Of a DNA stretch of 61,359 bases, positions 41,128-49,834 are shown piece by piece; position 1 is the stretch's first letter, and each line of letters starts with the position of its first letter. The translations under genes were made by a program, and so were the position numbers. The notes under the pieces are model-generated. The model was not told where the DNA came from. It made no database searches and saw only the letters and a list, made by a program, of their open reading frames with translations. The stretch comes from a virus. The stretch lies in the IMG/VR virus record IMGVR_UViG_3300035190_000963, positions 1 to 61,359 of that record; one strand, 5' to 3'.

Positions 41128-41502
41128 TTAATTTAATTCCCAATAAGGTCCTAATATAAATTTTGTGTTTTTATCCCAATCACTAGTCAACTCTTCTTTG
41201 TGTTTTTCATTAAATTCGGAAATGTTCTTATTAGTACCCCATAAAGATGGTTGGTCATAATGATTCAATTTCGCAATACGAATCATTTCATTATAATGGT
41301 CTTCTATGATGTAACCTTTTAATGGAGTTATTCTCATCAAACAAGTTGTTAATTTAAGTTTTCTACCATCATATAAACAATAATAGTAATCATGTTCATC
41401 CTCAACAATTCCTATTAGACGAAACGATTCACAATCAACAAGAACATATTGTCCTTTTAGATTTTCAAACTCATTAGTTATTAATGTTAAATTATCTGTC
41501 AT
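41128..41502 (-). CDS. Hypothetical protein
   Basis: 124 residues. N-terminal SH3-like strand series (LKGQYVLVDCESFRLIGIVE, YYYCLYDGRKLKLT), helical C-terminus. Not recognised. Same direction and close spacing as neighbours. Confidence 0.6.
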   Translation of the reverse strand: MTDNLTLITNEFENLKGQYVLVDCESFRLIGIVEDEHDYYYCLYDGRKLKLTTCLMRITPLKGYIIEDHYNEMIRIAKLNHYDQPSLWGTNKNISEFNEKHKEELTSDWDKNTKFILGPYWELN

Positions 41503-41511
41503 GTATTATTA

Positions 41512-42039
41512 TTAATGTGTCCCGTTTGTTAAACTAATTCCATGTCTAATTCCTGAAATAAAAATACTAATTTCATTTTCAGTCATATTCTCAACCCCTT
41601 TACCAACAGAAATTCCAATTTCATTTCCCAAATCGGATATATCACCATTATCATATTGAACATTTTGTAATTGTTCACTCACCTTCCAAAGAATACTTTG
41701 GAAACTTATATTTCTGTCAGAATGTTCATACGCCCCATCAGGACCTATTTGAAAATCATCTGAAATAATAGGTTCACATTCATCAACCTTTATTTTTGCA
41801 AAACCTGATAATAAAAATTTTGTATTTTTATTATTCGGTAAATACTCAAACTCAACCTCCATACCTTCACATTTATTTTTCCAATCATCACTTAACTCCG
41901 CAAACATATATAAGCTTTGTTGTTCAGAGATAACCGGTAATTTAATTGAAATAAATTCCATGTATGAACTATATTGGTCGTCTATATATTCAAATTTGAC
42001 AACCCAACCATCTTTTGTATTATGTAATTTTCCTTTCAT
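41512..42039 (-). CDS. Hypothetical protein
   Basis: 175 residues. Beta-rich first half (DGWVVKFEYIDDQYSSYMEF) and helical end with GNEIGISVGKGVENMTENEI. Not recognised. A hairpin terminator at 42047-42082 lies just upstream, so it starts a new unit. Confidence 0.6.
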   Translation of the reverse strand: MKGKLHNTKDGWVVKFEYIDDQYSSYMEFISIKLPVISEQQSLYMFAELSDDWKNKCEGMEVEFEYLPNNKNTKFLLSGFAKIKVDECEPIISDDFQIGPDGAYEHSDRNISFQSILWKVSEQLQNVQYDNGDISDLGNEIGISVGKGVENMTENEISIFISGIRHGISLTNGTH

Positions 42040-42046
42040 GTTTAAT

Positions 42047-42082
42047 AAAAAAAACCTTTATCTATTAAGATGATAAAGGTTT
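42047..42082 (-). terminator. Intrinsic terminator after AP2-like gene
   Basis: AAACCTTTATC/GATAAAGGTTT stem followed by a T-run on the minus strand. It ends the transcript from the 42265 gene through its structured 3' region. Confidence 0.8.
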
Positions 42083-42119
42083 AGTTGTTAAGATTAAAAT
42101 CGATAATTCTAATAATAGT

Positions 42120-42262
42120 GAATTTTGATTAACCATTTATCTATTTTTATAAAGAATTAAAAAAAAATGGTGGGAGAACAACTTAGGAGACTAAACCAAT
42201 TCTGTCCTCCACACCTTAACATCTTTTCTGATTACTACATCAGAGTTAATAGATGTTCTTGT
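42120..42262 (-). other. Structured 3' region of AP2-like gene
   Basis: The 180 bases between stop and terminator fold as AACATC/GATGTT enclosing CTGAT/ATCAG. A second stem pairs GGTG-GGAG-ACA strands around TGTTCTCCCACC and is followed by nine T. It may be a tandem terminator or a small RNA released from the 3' UTR. Confidence 0.4.
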
Positions 42263-42264
42263 GA

Positions 42265-42447
42265 TTAGGCTTCTGCCTGCTCAGACTTCCAAGTTCTACG
42301 AAGAGAACGAGCCTCGTTTAATGTGGTCACATAAGCATCATTACGATTTCCTCCTACTGATACACGAACACGATAACGATTACCGCTTTTGTAAATGTTG
42401 CTACCGTAAGTCGCCTTGTAGCTGCCGTTGTTTTGGTTTCTAGCCAT
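42265..42447 (-). CDS. Small AP2/integrase-arm-like DNA-binding protein
   Basis: 60 residues, basic. SNIYKSGNRYRVRVSVGG, then AYVTTLNEARSLRRTWKSE follows the three-strand-plus-helix pattern of AP2-like or phage integrase arm domains. A regulator of phage transcription is possible. Confidence 0.65.
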   Translation of the reverse strand: MARNQNNGSYKATYGSNIYKSGNRYRVRVSVGGNRNDAYVTTLNEARSLRRTWKSEQAEA

Positions 42448-42516
42448 TTTGTTTTGATTTAAAGTGATTAATTAATTATGATACAAGTATAAGGGTTTTT
42501 TTCGTGAAGTCAAATT

Positions 42517-42762
42517 TTATTTACGATAAATTTTGTCGTAAGTCTCATCCCACATTTTATCTATTTGTTCTTTGTACTTCTCATCCTCACCAACCAATTC
42601 TATTATATGTTTATACATTTGATAACCAAATCTCAAATCTTTAAGATATGTTTTACAATAATGACCATCAGGACTCTGTTCACAAAACATAGGTGAACAA
42701 CAACCTTCTTCACCACAACCATCACATACAGGGCAATAAGGTGATTCAATTTCTTCCGTCAT
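42517..42762 (-). CDS. Small Cys-rich phage protein
   Basis: 81 residues. SPYCPVCDGCGEEGCCSPMF with further Cys (FCEQ, YCKTYLKDL) suggests a zinc-binding knuckle at the N-terminus. The RFGYQMYKHIIELV helix is typical of a small uncharacterised phage family. Overlaps the upstream gene by 4 bases. Confidence 0.7.
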   Translation of the reverse strand: MTEEIESPYCPVCDGCGEEGCCSPMFCEQSPDGHYCKTYLKDLRFGYQMYKHIIELVGEDEKYKEQIDKMWDETYDKIYRK

Positions 42763-43016
42763 ATTTTATAAATGTTAAATTCTTTTCCTGTAAATTTACA
42801 AACTTCATCGGTTATATTATTAGTCTCATCCGATGACAAATCTTCGGGTTCGATTTCTTTATTAGTTTCAATAGTAACAAAAATACTTGGTTCACATTTT
42901 ATAAACTCACCCTCCTTATCCATATCAAATCTTTCATGAACCTCATATTCCTTGACACTAAATTTTGTTTTAGGATACAAAGATAATAAAACTTTCTCAA
43001 AAATTTCTCTCCTCAT
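42759..43016 (-). CDS. Hypothetical protein
   Basis: 85 residues, acidic, with alternating strand pattern (FIKCEPSIFVTIETNKEI). Not recognised. Overlaps neighbours at both ends. Confidence 0.6.
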   Translation of the reverse strand: MRREIFEKVLLSLYPKTKFSVKEYEVHERFDMDKEGEFIKCEPSIFVTIETNKEIEPEDLSSDETNNITDEVCKFTGKEFNIYKI

Positions 43017-43260
43017 TATATTTTTTTGTTAAAAAAGTTATCGTATCTCCTTTAATATATTTGTTACCTTGTTTTGTAGTTATATTAACCCCACAATCAG
43101 TTCTTATTTCCCATGTTAAATCCGGTTCAATTGTTGAATGTTGTCCTTTGTATACAATAGTATCAACAACACATTTTTTCGTAATTAACTCAAAATCAGT
43201 CGTTTTTTGATTACAACTAGTCATTATTACGGGTAAAATTATAAAAATTAGTTTTTTCAT
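42997..43260 (-). CDS. Small lipoprotein
   Basis: 87 residues from MKKLIFIILPVIMTSC, a lipobox with Cys 16. The mature part has two further Cys and beta-strand character. TATATCTTTG lies just upstream, so it has a host-type promoter. Possibly a superinfection or surface protein. Confidence 0.7.
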   Translation of the reverse strand: MKKLIFIILPVIMTSCNQKTTDFELITKKCVVDTIVYKGQHSTIEPDLTWEIRTDCGVNITTKQGNKYIKGDTITFLTKKYNEERNF

Positions 43261-43297
43261 AATCACAAAGATATAAAAAATAATTGTTAAAAACAAG

Positions 43298-43305
43298 GTA
43301 TTTAT
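43298..43305 (+). promoter_or_regulatory. Late-box GTATTTAT before HELMH gene
   Basis: Box ends 5 bases before the ATG at 43311. Confidence 0.5.
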
Positions 43306-43310
43306 CAATT

Positions 43311-44498
43311 ATGAGAGATTTAATTAAAAAAGTATTAAGAGAAGCTGTCGGTGTTCCGTCAGGAATATATGAGACAACAATTGAACTTTATAAGAAAATT
43401 AATAAATCTATTAAAACATTAGAAGAACCATTGTTTCCTGAAGGAGAGAAGGATGTTGAGTTTAAATACACTTACGATATGAATTTTAAAATCTCTGATT
43501 ATGAAATTGATAAAATTAATACCACGGTAAGATTTATCAAACATGAGTCTGTTGATGTAATTACACTTGTCAGTATGTCTTATCATCACAAATCAAGTAT
43601 TGAAGATTCGAAAGTTAAAACAATTATTGAGGATGGTGAAGTATCAATAAGTATCACTATTGCCATCCCATTAAACACTGAAATTAATGATATTATTTCT
43701 TTTTTTAATCAAAATAAAACCGAAATTGTATCTTCACTATCTCACGAGTTAATGCACTCATATGATGATTTTAAATCTAAAGAAAAGTCATTATATCCTT
43801 TTACAAAATATGTAGGGTTTCAAAAAGTCACATTTAAAGTTAAACCTGTTGATAGATTTTTATTTTTAATATATTTTGTACATGGTATTGAGAATGTAGT
43901 TAGACCATCTGAATTATTTACGAACATGAAAGAAAACAGTATATCTTCAGAAGAATTTTACAATTTCATAACATCAACAAAAACATGGAATTATCTAAAA
44001 GAAGCACAAAATTGGAGTTTTTCTGAATTCAAAGACGATTTGAAGAACAACATACCAGATATTATTAGAGTTCTTGATATCGCAGGTGCGGTAGTCCCAC
44101 ATAATGAAGATGATATGATTAATTATTTTTTAAGAATTATATATATTAATTTGATAAATTCTCAATTAGACACAACCAAAGAGATGTTAACCACCAATTT
44201 TTTTGAAGCATTCATGGGTTTATCAGGAGATAAAGAAGAATTATTCAAAAAAATAATAAAAAAAGCATCTAAATTTGAAAATAACGTAGAAAATTTCTAT
44301 CTTTACGAAGAAAAAAATTTTAAAACAGTGTCAAGAGAAGTTATGAAAAAGATAAGTAAACTATACAGTTTAACAAATAAAACTGAAAAAACATCTATTT
44401 TGGATTGGGATTTACATCATGAGATTAATAAAACTTATGAGAAAATAGATAAGGACTATAAATATAAAAAAAACAAATCCAAAAATGGAAATTTATAA
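43311..44498 (+). CDS. Tagged HELMH metalloprotease-like protein
   Basis: 395 residues from MRDLIKKVLREAVGVPSG, a tag ending in LRE; an ATG nine codons upstream is rejected because the box lies between. SSLSHELMHSYDDFKSKEKS near 145-160 is the HExxH motif. The rest is helical. A packaged, tag-cleaved protease is a plausible reading. Confidence 0.7.
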   Translation: MRDLIKKVLREAVGVPSGIYETTIELYKKINKSIKTLEEPLFPEGEKDVEFKYTYDMNFKISDYEIDKINTTVRFIKHESVDVITLVSMSYHHKSSIEDSKVKTIIEDGEVSISITIAIPLNTEINDIISFFNQNKTEIVSSLSHELMHSYDDFKSKEKSLYPFTKYVGFQKVTFKVKPVDRFLFLIYFVHGIENVVRPSELFTNMKENSISSEEFYNFITSTKTWNYLKEAQNWSFSEFKDDLKNNIPDIIRVLDIAGAVVPHNEDDMINYFLRIIYINLINSQLDTTKEMLTTNFFEAFMGLSGDKEELFKKIIKKASKFENNVENFYLYEEKNFKTVSREVMKKISKLYSLTNKTEKTSILDWDLHHEINKTYEKIDKDYKYKKNKSKNGNL

Positions 44499-45267
44499 AT
44501 TAGCACAACTATCATTAAAAATAGGTGGAACTTTTAAAAATAGAAGACCAGGATTCTTTTATCAAGAATTCAAATCAAATTTGTTTTTTAAACAGATGTA
44601 TGAAAATATGACATCCGATGAAATTGTCTTATTCTGTTTTCTTTGTTCTCAAGTGTCGACAGGATTAAACCCCAAAGAAATTGGTCAACTTATTGAAGAT
44701 ATAAAAAATAATTTATTTTGTTTTTCCGTTATTGAAGTAACCAGTGAAGAACCAGTTGAAACATGTGGTAATTGTGGTGGTGATGGTGAAGTGACATGTG
44801 GTGAATGTGGTGGTGGTGGTGAAATTGAATGTGATTATTGTAATGGTAGTGGTAATGTTGAGGATGATGAAGGTAATGATATTACATGTAGTAATTGTGG
44901 TGGTGATGGTAAGTTACAATGTGATGAATGTCAAAATGGACATATTGAATGCGATAGTTGTGATGGTTATGGTGAGGTAGAAAAAAGTGGTTACATATCA
45001 ATTAGCGTTGAAGAATTTATAAGTTATGATTCTGAAATTTTTAACAAAATTGAATTGTTAAATGAATTTGATAAGATAGATAATGAAACAATTAATCTAT
45101 TCTACGATACTGAAACAACATTTATATCGAATAGATATCATACTGATACAGATACTTTACCATCTAATGTATATAGTGGGAATTATTATTTTGGAGAGTT
45201 AGAAAAAGAAAACTATAGAACATGGAAAAAATCAACAAGTATTGATACTCTCCTATCAACATACTAA
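44485..45267 (+). CDS. DnaJ-type zinc-finger protein without J domain
   Basis: 260 residues. Residues about 92-170 carry repeated CxxCxGxG-type units (CGNCGGDGEVTCGECGGGGE, CDYCNGSGN, CSNCGGDGK, CDECQNGH, CDSCDGYGE), the DnaJ Cys-rich pattern. No HPD-bearing J domain is seen. It overlaps the HELMH gene by 14 bases. Could bind unfolded clients or RNA. Confidence 0.75.
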   Translation: MEIYKLAQLSLKIGGTFKNRRPGFFYQEFKSNLFFKQMYENMTSDEIVLFCFLCSQVSTGLNPKEIGQLIEDIKNNLFCFSVIEVTSEEPVETCGNCGGDGEVTCGECGGGGEIECDYCNGSGNVEDDEGNDITCSNCGGDGKLQCDECQNGHIECDSCDGYGEVEKSGYISISVEEFISYDSEIFNKIELLNEFDKIDNETINLFYDTETTFISNRYHTDTDTLPSNVYSGNYYFGELEKENYRTWKKSTSIDTLLSTY

Positions 45268-45866
45268 CCTTGTCTTTTACCACCAAAGAACACATTACTT
45301 AAAAATTGTTTAACGATTTCAGATTCAAAACCTGATGGTGTAGAACTTGATGATGAACTTGTACTACCTGATACGTCAAAATAACCTGAAGAATTCACTT
45401 CAGGAGAACCTTTAGTGTAAGAAATATGGAAATGTCCTCCCGTAGAACCCTTACTAGGATTTTTATATTCATCAATAAAGCTAAAACCAGGATATTTTGT
45501 TTTAAAAACGTTAAGTAAATCAATAAATTTACCATGACAGGATGATTCCATAGTTACATCAACCGCCATTCCTTGGTTATGTCTACTTTTTCTATTCTTA
45601 TGAAATTTATCGTTACCTGATGTAAATGTTCCTTTGCATCCAGGTCCCGGAACATATGTCTGTGCAGAATAAACTAATTCATTAATAATTGTTGATAATT
45701 CACTTGTAATGTCACCACCGCTAGATAATTCATCATTTTTTTCTTTCCATCCTAAATCATTAATTGCATAATTTCTAATATCAGAAGCTCTCTCATTAAT
45801 AAATCTTTCTTCTAATTTTAAATTAGATTCATTAATGTATCTTTTTTTTGTATAACTTCTGTTCAT
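45264..45866 (-). CDS. Tagged M15-type D,D/L,D-peptidase
   Basis: 200 residues from MNRSYTKKRYINESN (a tag-like start 4 bases after ATATTTAT). KSRHNQGMAVDVTMES has the His/Asp zinc ligands, and TGGHFHISY the C-terminal HxH of peptidase M15 (VanY-like endopeptidases). Ser-rich linker then a C-terminal helix. It would cut peptidoglycan cross-links or stems, at entry or lysis. Confidence 0.8.
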   Translation of the reverse strand: MNRSYTKKRYINESNLKLEERFINERASDIRNYAINDLGWKEKNDELSSGGDITSELSTIINELVYSAQTYVPGPGCKGTFTSGNDKFHKNRKSRHNQGMAVDVTMESSCHGKFIDLLNVFKTKYPGFSFIDEYKNPSKGSTGGHFHISYTKGSPEVNSSGYFDVSGSTSSSSSSTPSGFESEIVKQFLSNVFFGGKRQG

Positions 45867-45877
45867 AATAATAAATA

Positions 45878-46381
45878 TCACATCAAACGATAATCCAAAT
45901 ATTCATCGACTTGTAAACCAATCGTATTAATAATTACTTGACCTGTTGATATAGAATACTCGTATTTGATTAAAAATTCATCAGGTAATTTTTCATACAA
46001 ACTCATAAGAGTTGTTTTAAATTTTTTGGTGTTTTCAAAACCTTTATTACGAAAAATTTCACTTTCTTCCTTATTAAATTCGTCTAAGTCAAAAAAGACG
46101 TATGGAGCAGGTGATTTTAAATAAATAGAACTATTATCATAATTTTTCTCATAATAGTCTCTAAACCTATATCCATTAACTTCACCATATTCTTTCCAAT
46201 TCACAAATATATCGATATATAAAGTTGTTGGCCATTTATCATATTCTTCATCAAATTTCCAACCTTTTACATATGGATATTTCTTAGCCATTGATTTTAC
46301 TACTAAATCAATACCTCTAATTTGTTTTGGAGTGAAATTATTATCTCTTATAGCATCCATGAAATGAATATTATTGGTCAA
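45878..46381 (-). CDS. Hypothetical protein
   Basis: 167 residues, not recognised. KQIRGIDLVVKSMAKKYPYV and YIDIFVNWKEYGEVN suggest an alpha/beta fold. A coupled start follows it at 45881/45866. Confidence 0.6.
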   Translation of the reverse strand: MTNNIHFMDAIRDNNFTPKQIRGIDLVVKSMAKKYPYVKGWKFDEEYDKWPTTLYIDIFVNWKEYGEVNGYRFRDYYEKNYDNSSIYLKSPAPYVFFDLDEFNKEESEIFRNKGFENTKKFKTTLMSLYEKLPDEFLIKYEYSISTGQVIINTIGLQVDEYLDYRLM

Positions 46382-46411
46382 ACAATTAATTATTTGACAA
46401 AATTATAAAGA

Positions 46412-46531
46412 TTACCCTTTTAAAGTTGTTGTCTTAGTAGTCACCTGTGATTGTGCTAATTTTTTAGATTCAACAAGTTTTTTTATAGTATCTAAAATAC
46501 TATGATTGATTTTAAAATTTTTAAATTTCAT
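46412..46531 (-). CDS. Small basic protein
   Basis: 39 residues, MKFKNFKINHSILDTIKKLV then ESKKLAQSQVTTKTTT. ATATTTAT lies 15 bases before the ATG. Tag-like helix at the start, so it may be a minimal tagged peptide. Confidence 0.55.
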   Translation of the reverse strand: MKFKNFKINHSILDTIKKLVESKKLAQSQVTTKTTTLKG

Positions 46532-46561
46532 AAATTTCTTTTTAATATAAATATCTCAAAA

Positions 46562-46798
46562 TTATTTAAAATAACATGTTATAGTGTCACCTATTTCATA
46601 ATCAACATCATTAAATTTATCTCTAACCCACATAACATCTTGATTATTTAAGAATAGTATTTTTGTAGCTATTGAAGTTGTATCTCTTATTGGATAAGGA
46701 TAAACTGTTTTTGGTGTTACTTTATCTAAAACTACAACATTGTATAGTTGACAAGATGATAGTGTTAAAGAAAGTAAAATGATGGGGATTTTTTTCAT
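46562..46798 (-). CDS. Small lipoprotein
   Basis: 78 residues. Signal MKKIPIILLSLTLSSC with lipobox Cys 16. The mature domain ends YEIGDTITCYFK, echoing KGDTITFLTKK of the 42997 lipoprotein, so the two may be distant paralogues. Confidence 0.7.
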   Translation of the reverse strand: MKKIPIILLSLTLSSCQLYNVVVLDKVTPKTVYPYPIRDTTSIATKILFLNNQDVMWVRDKFNDVDYEIGDTITCYFK

Positions 46799-46916
46799 AA
46801 ATTAAAAAGATTTGACCATAAATATATGAAAATTAAACTTTTTTATGTGGTCAGAATATTTTTTTTATTATTAAAAAAATGAGTAGTGAATATATTATGT
46901 TTTTTGGAGATTATTA

Positions 46917-47237
46917 CTAATCATAAATTAAATTGCCGTCAGGCCCAAATACTGAGATATAAACCTGTTCGATATCTCTTTTTGATATACTGAGAAACTT
47001 CAATAAGTCGATAACATGTTTGTCCACCAAATAATGGGGGTCAAAATTTTTGACATACATGTTATCTTTATTTATGGATTTATCATTCAAATATATCTCA
47101 ATACCTATTTTATACCAGGTATCTTCGATATCACCATCATCCTCAACCCAAGTTTCAATGTGGTCAATCATTGGATAAATCTTATGTATTATTCCTGAAT
47201 TTAATAACTTATCCAATTTTTCACTATCCAAAATCAT
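46917..47237 (-). CDS. Hypothetical acidic protein
   Basis: 106 residues, strand-rich (WYKIGIEIYLNDKSINKD), similar in size and composition to the small tagged acidic proteins but without the tag start. Follows the 47242 gene by 4 bases. Confidence 0.6.
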   Translation of the reverse strand: MILDSEKLDKLLNSGIIHKIYPMIDHIETWVEDDGDIEDTWYKIGIEIYLNDKSINKDNMYVKNFDPHYLVDKHVIDLLKFLSISKRDIEQVYISVFGPDGNLIYD

Positions 47238-47241
47238 TGGG

Positions 47242-47481
47242 TTATCCTTTTTTTAGGTAATCAATTCTTTTTAACCTTGTTGGTATAAATTCACTGTTAA
47301 GTTCATTTAATCTGTCTACATAGTCATACCCAAACTCTATAATTCTATTTATAACATCATCAACTATAATCTTTCTATCTTCATAAGAAATTTTATTGTC
47401 TAACATTTTACTTTGTTCAACTATTTTACCAATAGTTTCAACCAATTGTTTTTCCGATAATTTTACTATTTTCTTTGACAT
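47242..47481 (-). CDS. Tagged small protein
   Basis: 79 residues. Tag MSKKIVKLSEKQLVETIGKI then VEQS. TATAAATA and ATATTTAT lie 12 bases upstream. Helical remainder. Confidence 0.65.
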   Translation of the reverse strand: MSKKIVKLSEKQLVETIGKIVEQSKMLDNKISYEDRKIIVDDVINRIIEFGYDYVDRLNELNSEFIPTRLKRIDYLKKG

Positions 47482-47499
47482 AATTTTTTATTTATAAAT

Positions 47500-47608
47500 A
47501 TCTCGTTTATCTACATTTTTTCACATACGAACCAACCCTAACATCAATATCTGTAAAACTTTTAATTTGTTCTCTAACCTAACGTCTAATTTTGTTTACC
47601 CAAGCAAC
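47500..47608 (-). other. Coding-like remnant downstream of hairpin element
   Basis: Minus-strand translation next to the 61-bp element reads KVAWVNKIRR, a stop, then VREQIKSFTDIDVRVGSYVK. It looks like the broken end of a gene. No start codon and one internal stop, so it is not annotated as a gene. Confidence 0.35.
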
Positions 47609-47669
47609 TTTATATAACTCCACCGAAAAACCCACAAATCTTTAGTTTGTGGGATGAAAGGTGGTTTTA
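47609..47669 (+). mobile_element. 61-bp IS605-type hairpin element, copy 2
   Basis: Identical to 26228-26288. Its last three bases supply the stop codon of the kinase-like gene 47667-49097, exactly after a DI dipeptide. See copy 1 for structure. Confidence 0.75.
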
Positions 47670-49097
47670 AATGTCTAATGATTTTAATAAACCATTACTA
47701 TCATAACCAAAATTAAATTTTCTGATGTCAGGATTTGGTGTTATTTCATATAATCGGTCAATTAATTTAAAAAAATTATTAGTCTCGGAAGAGGTTTTAG
47801 TTTGTTTTTTTAAAATATTAAATTGTTTGTAAACCGATTCATTTGTTTTAAAATTTTTCAATATATATTCTAAACTATTTTGTTTATTATGTGGTAGTTT
47901 TTTTTGAATCTGAAATAGATTTTTCTCCATGTCATCCCAAAAATTCATAAATTTTGAAGTATCTAATCGTTCCATAACAACAGCGTTTAACATTTTACCA
48001 CTATCGTCTTTAACTTTTACTTTTTTACCTACTTTTGGAAAAACATCAGGGTTTTTAGAAAATAAATCATACCATTTATCTACTTCACCAGGTCTAATTT
48101 CCGCTTTATATACTAACTTTGGATTTATTGAACTAAATATTCTGTGGTCAGCACCACCCCCAATAGGAGATTTGACTCTGATATTGGGGTTTTGTATATT
48201 TTTCAATTTAGAAATTAGAGTTTTTTTATCAATCCCCCCATAAAGGTATTTTTGCATCAATGATTTATACTCTCGTTCACCATATTTTTTAACATAATTA
48301 GATTTAATTATTTCAATTTCATTACCTAATTTTTTTAAATTGGAAGTTAATGTAGAAACTTCTTTAGGATTTTTTAAATAATTAGGCGGTATAAACTCCT
48401 CAAGTTTTTTTGTGTAATCTATTTTAGATAACGGGAGTTTCACTTTATTAGTGATTTTACTTAACAATTGTTTAATTCTGTTTGTAAAATTAGTAATAAA
48501 ACCTGAAATTTTATTTGCCCATTTTCCCATTATATTTTTAGCTAACGGAGATTTTAATGCAGAATTTACTTGTGAGGGTATACCCACCAATAAAGTATCA
48601 AGAGAACTAGCAATAATTTTTAAACCGTTTAATACAACTTTTGATGTCATTCCCACACCAGTTCTTATTGCTTTTTTTAGAGGTATTGCAATAGCTTGTA
48701 AAGGACCCGGCAATAAAACAAACCCAAATGATATTAATGCCATCAAATATAAAGAATCTCTTTCTTTTTCTCCTTTGAATTGACCTTCAATAATATAACT
48801 TATTGCATTCAATACATCAACAACGGCACCAGAACCTGGAATAACAAAATCTAAGCCCATAGATAATATATCAGCACCTGTGTGTAATATATCACTTAAT
48901 GTCCACTCTTCGTTAATTGGGACTTTTTCACCAGTAAAACAAGAATATGCCATTCCTTCAAAAATGACGTATTTTCCATCCGTAGTAAATTTGCATGTTA
49001 AAAGTTTTTCAAATGGTCGTCTTAAATCCTCACGAATAATACCGTATAATCCTAATATATATTCTCTATCATTTTCAGAAATTAAAATATTACCCAT
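47667..49097 (-). CDS. Tagged protein with membrane region and truncated kinase-like domain
   Basis: 476 residues. Tag MGNILISENDREYILGLYG. Hydrophobic segments near 80-110 and 125-150. C-terminal part resembles a protein kinase/APH fold: GGGADHRIF (Gly loop), LVYKAE (Lys), VVMERLD (hinge), NPDIRKFNFGYD (catalytic-loop-like) and LKSLDI as the metal-binding Asp, where the frame stops because the 61-bp element begins. Anything after the DFG-like Asp is lost. ATATTTAT ends 4 bases before the ATG. Confidence 0.6.
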   Translation of the reverse strand: MGNILISENDREYILGLYGIIREDLRRPFEKLLTCKFTTDGKYVIFEGMAYSCFTGEKVPINEEWTLSDILHTGADILSMGLDFVIPGSGAVVDVLNAISYIIEGQFKGEKERDSLYLMALISFGFVLLPGPLQAIAIPLKKAIRTGVGMTSKVVLNGLKIIASSLDTLLVGIPSQVNSALKSPLAKNIMGKWANKISGFITNFTNRIKQLLSKITNKVKLPLSKIDYTKKLEEFIPPNYLKNPKEVSTLTSNLKKLGNEIEIIKSNYVKKYGEREYKSLMQKYLYGGIDKKTLISKLKNIQNPNIRVKSPIGGGADHRIFSSINPKLVYKAEIRPGEVDKWYDLFSKNPDVFPKVGKKVKVKDDSGKMLNAVVMERLDTSKFMNFWDDMEKNLFQIQKKLPHNKQNSLEYILKNFKTNESVYKQFNILKKQTKTSSETNNFFKLIDRLYEITPNPDIRKFNFGYDSNGLLKSLDI

Positions 49098-49101
49098 ATT
49101 A

Positions 49102-49109
49102 ATAAATAT
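49102..49109 (-). promoter_or_regulatory. Late-box ATATTTAT before kinase-like gene
   Basis: Box ends 4 bases before the start codon at 49097. Confidence 0.5.
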
Positions 49110-49146
49110 CCATCAAAAAAAAAACGATTTTTCTGAAAAAATATTT

Positions 49147-49300
49147 TTAACCTTGATTTAAAATATATTCTCTAATTGTTTCTGGTGAAGCTTCACCAAT
49201 TGAACAAGCAAAATAACCATCAGACCAAAAAGTTTTCTCCAACCAAAATTCTTGACTTAAAACATCCTTAAACAAGGAATAAACATATTGTCTGGTTATG
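49147..49300 (-). pseudogene. tnpA: IS200/IS605 transposase TnpA remnant
   Basis: An open minus-strand stretch reads QYVYSLFKDVLSQEFW, then FWSDGYFACSIGEASPETI and a stop after YILNQG. This is the C-terminal end of a Y1 transposase. The N-terminal part with the HUH motif is missing. Confidence 0.8.
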
Positions 49301-49395
49301 GAATAGAATCGGACATTAAACAAAAACAGGAGGAGGCGTTACCATTAGGTGAGTCTGTGATTCCTGAAGCCCAACCATCTTTAGTGGTTGGGTAG
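49297..49395 (+). pseudogene. tnpB: IS605 TnpB remnant with end hairpin
   Basis: Plus-strand frame YGIESDIKQKQEEALPLGES then EAQPSLVVG and stop is the typical C-terminus of an IS605 TnpB. Divergent TnpA and TnpB tails joined back to back show an internal deletion of the element. Hairpin CCCAACCA-TCTTTAG-TGGTTGGG lies at 49370-49392. Confidence 0.75.
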
Positions 49396-49463
49396 TTCAC
49401 TGAATTCACAAATATTTGTAAAACATCAAAAATTTTGGATTCTTGGATAATGTATTTCATATC

Positions 49464-49832
49464 TTAGTTATAATAATCGATTGTTTTTGCACCAAATACT
49501 TCGAATTTTTTATTAAACCATTCTTTGAATACTGGTATCCATTTATCGTTAAAAAATCCCGTCATTTCATTTGTGAATTTTTCATCTTCTATTGTTACTA
49601 TTGGACTCATTTTTATCTTGTGTTCTACATGTTCATCCCAATATTTTGGACCATACCATCTAAATATTGTGTCATCATCCATATAATCACCTATATAGAA
49701 TTCAACCCCCTCAATTTCATCACCCCATTCATCCTCCATATGTGTCCAATTAATATCATCTAAATTATAATACTTATCAATATGACTCATAATTAATTTC
49801 TCCAATGTATTTTCACTAATAATGTATTTCAT
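49464..49832 (-). CDS. Tagged acidic protein
   Basis: 122 residues. Tag MKYIISENTLEKLIMSHIDK. Strand-rich acidic body and a final amphipathic segment (FFNDKWIPVFKEWFNKKFEV). Shares the overall plan of the 49835 and 50851 proteins. Unknown function. Confidence 0.7.
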   Translation of the reverse strand: MKYIISENTLEKLIMSHIDKYYNLDDINWTHMEDEWGDEIEGVEFYIGDYMDDDTIFRWYGPKYWDEHVEHKIKMSPIVTIEDEKFTNEMTGFFNDKWIPVFKEWFNKKFEVFGAKTIDYYN

Positions 49833-49834
49833 AA

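Noticed and set aside
42261-42443. Plus-strand ORF opposite the AP2-like gene
   Set aside because: Antisense shadow; the minus frame has the recognisable DNA-binding pattern and terminator.
44798-44980. Plus-strand ORF rich in Val and Met
   Set aside because: It is a shifted frame of the Cys-rich repeat region of the 44485 zinc-finger gene.
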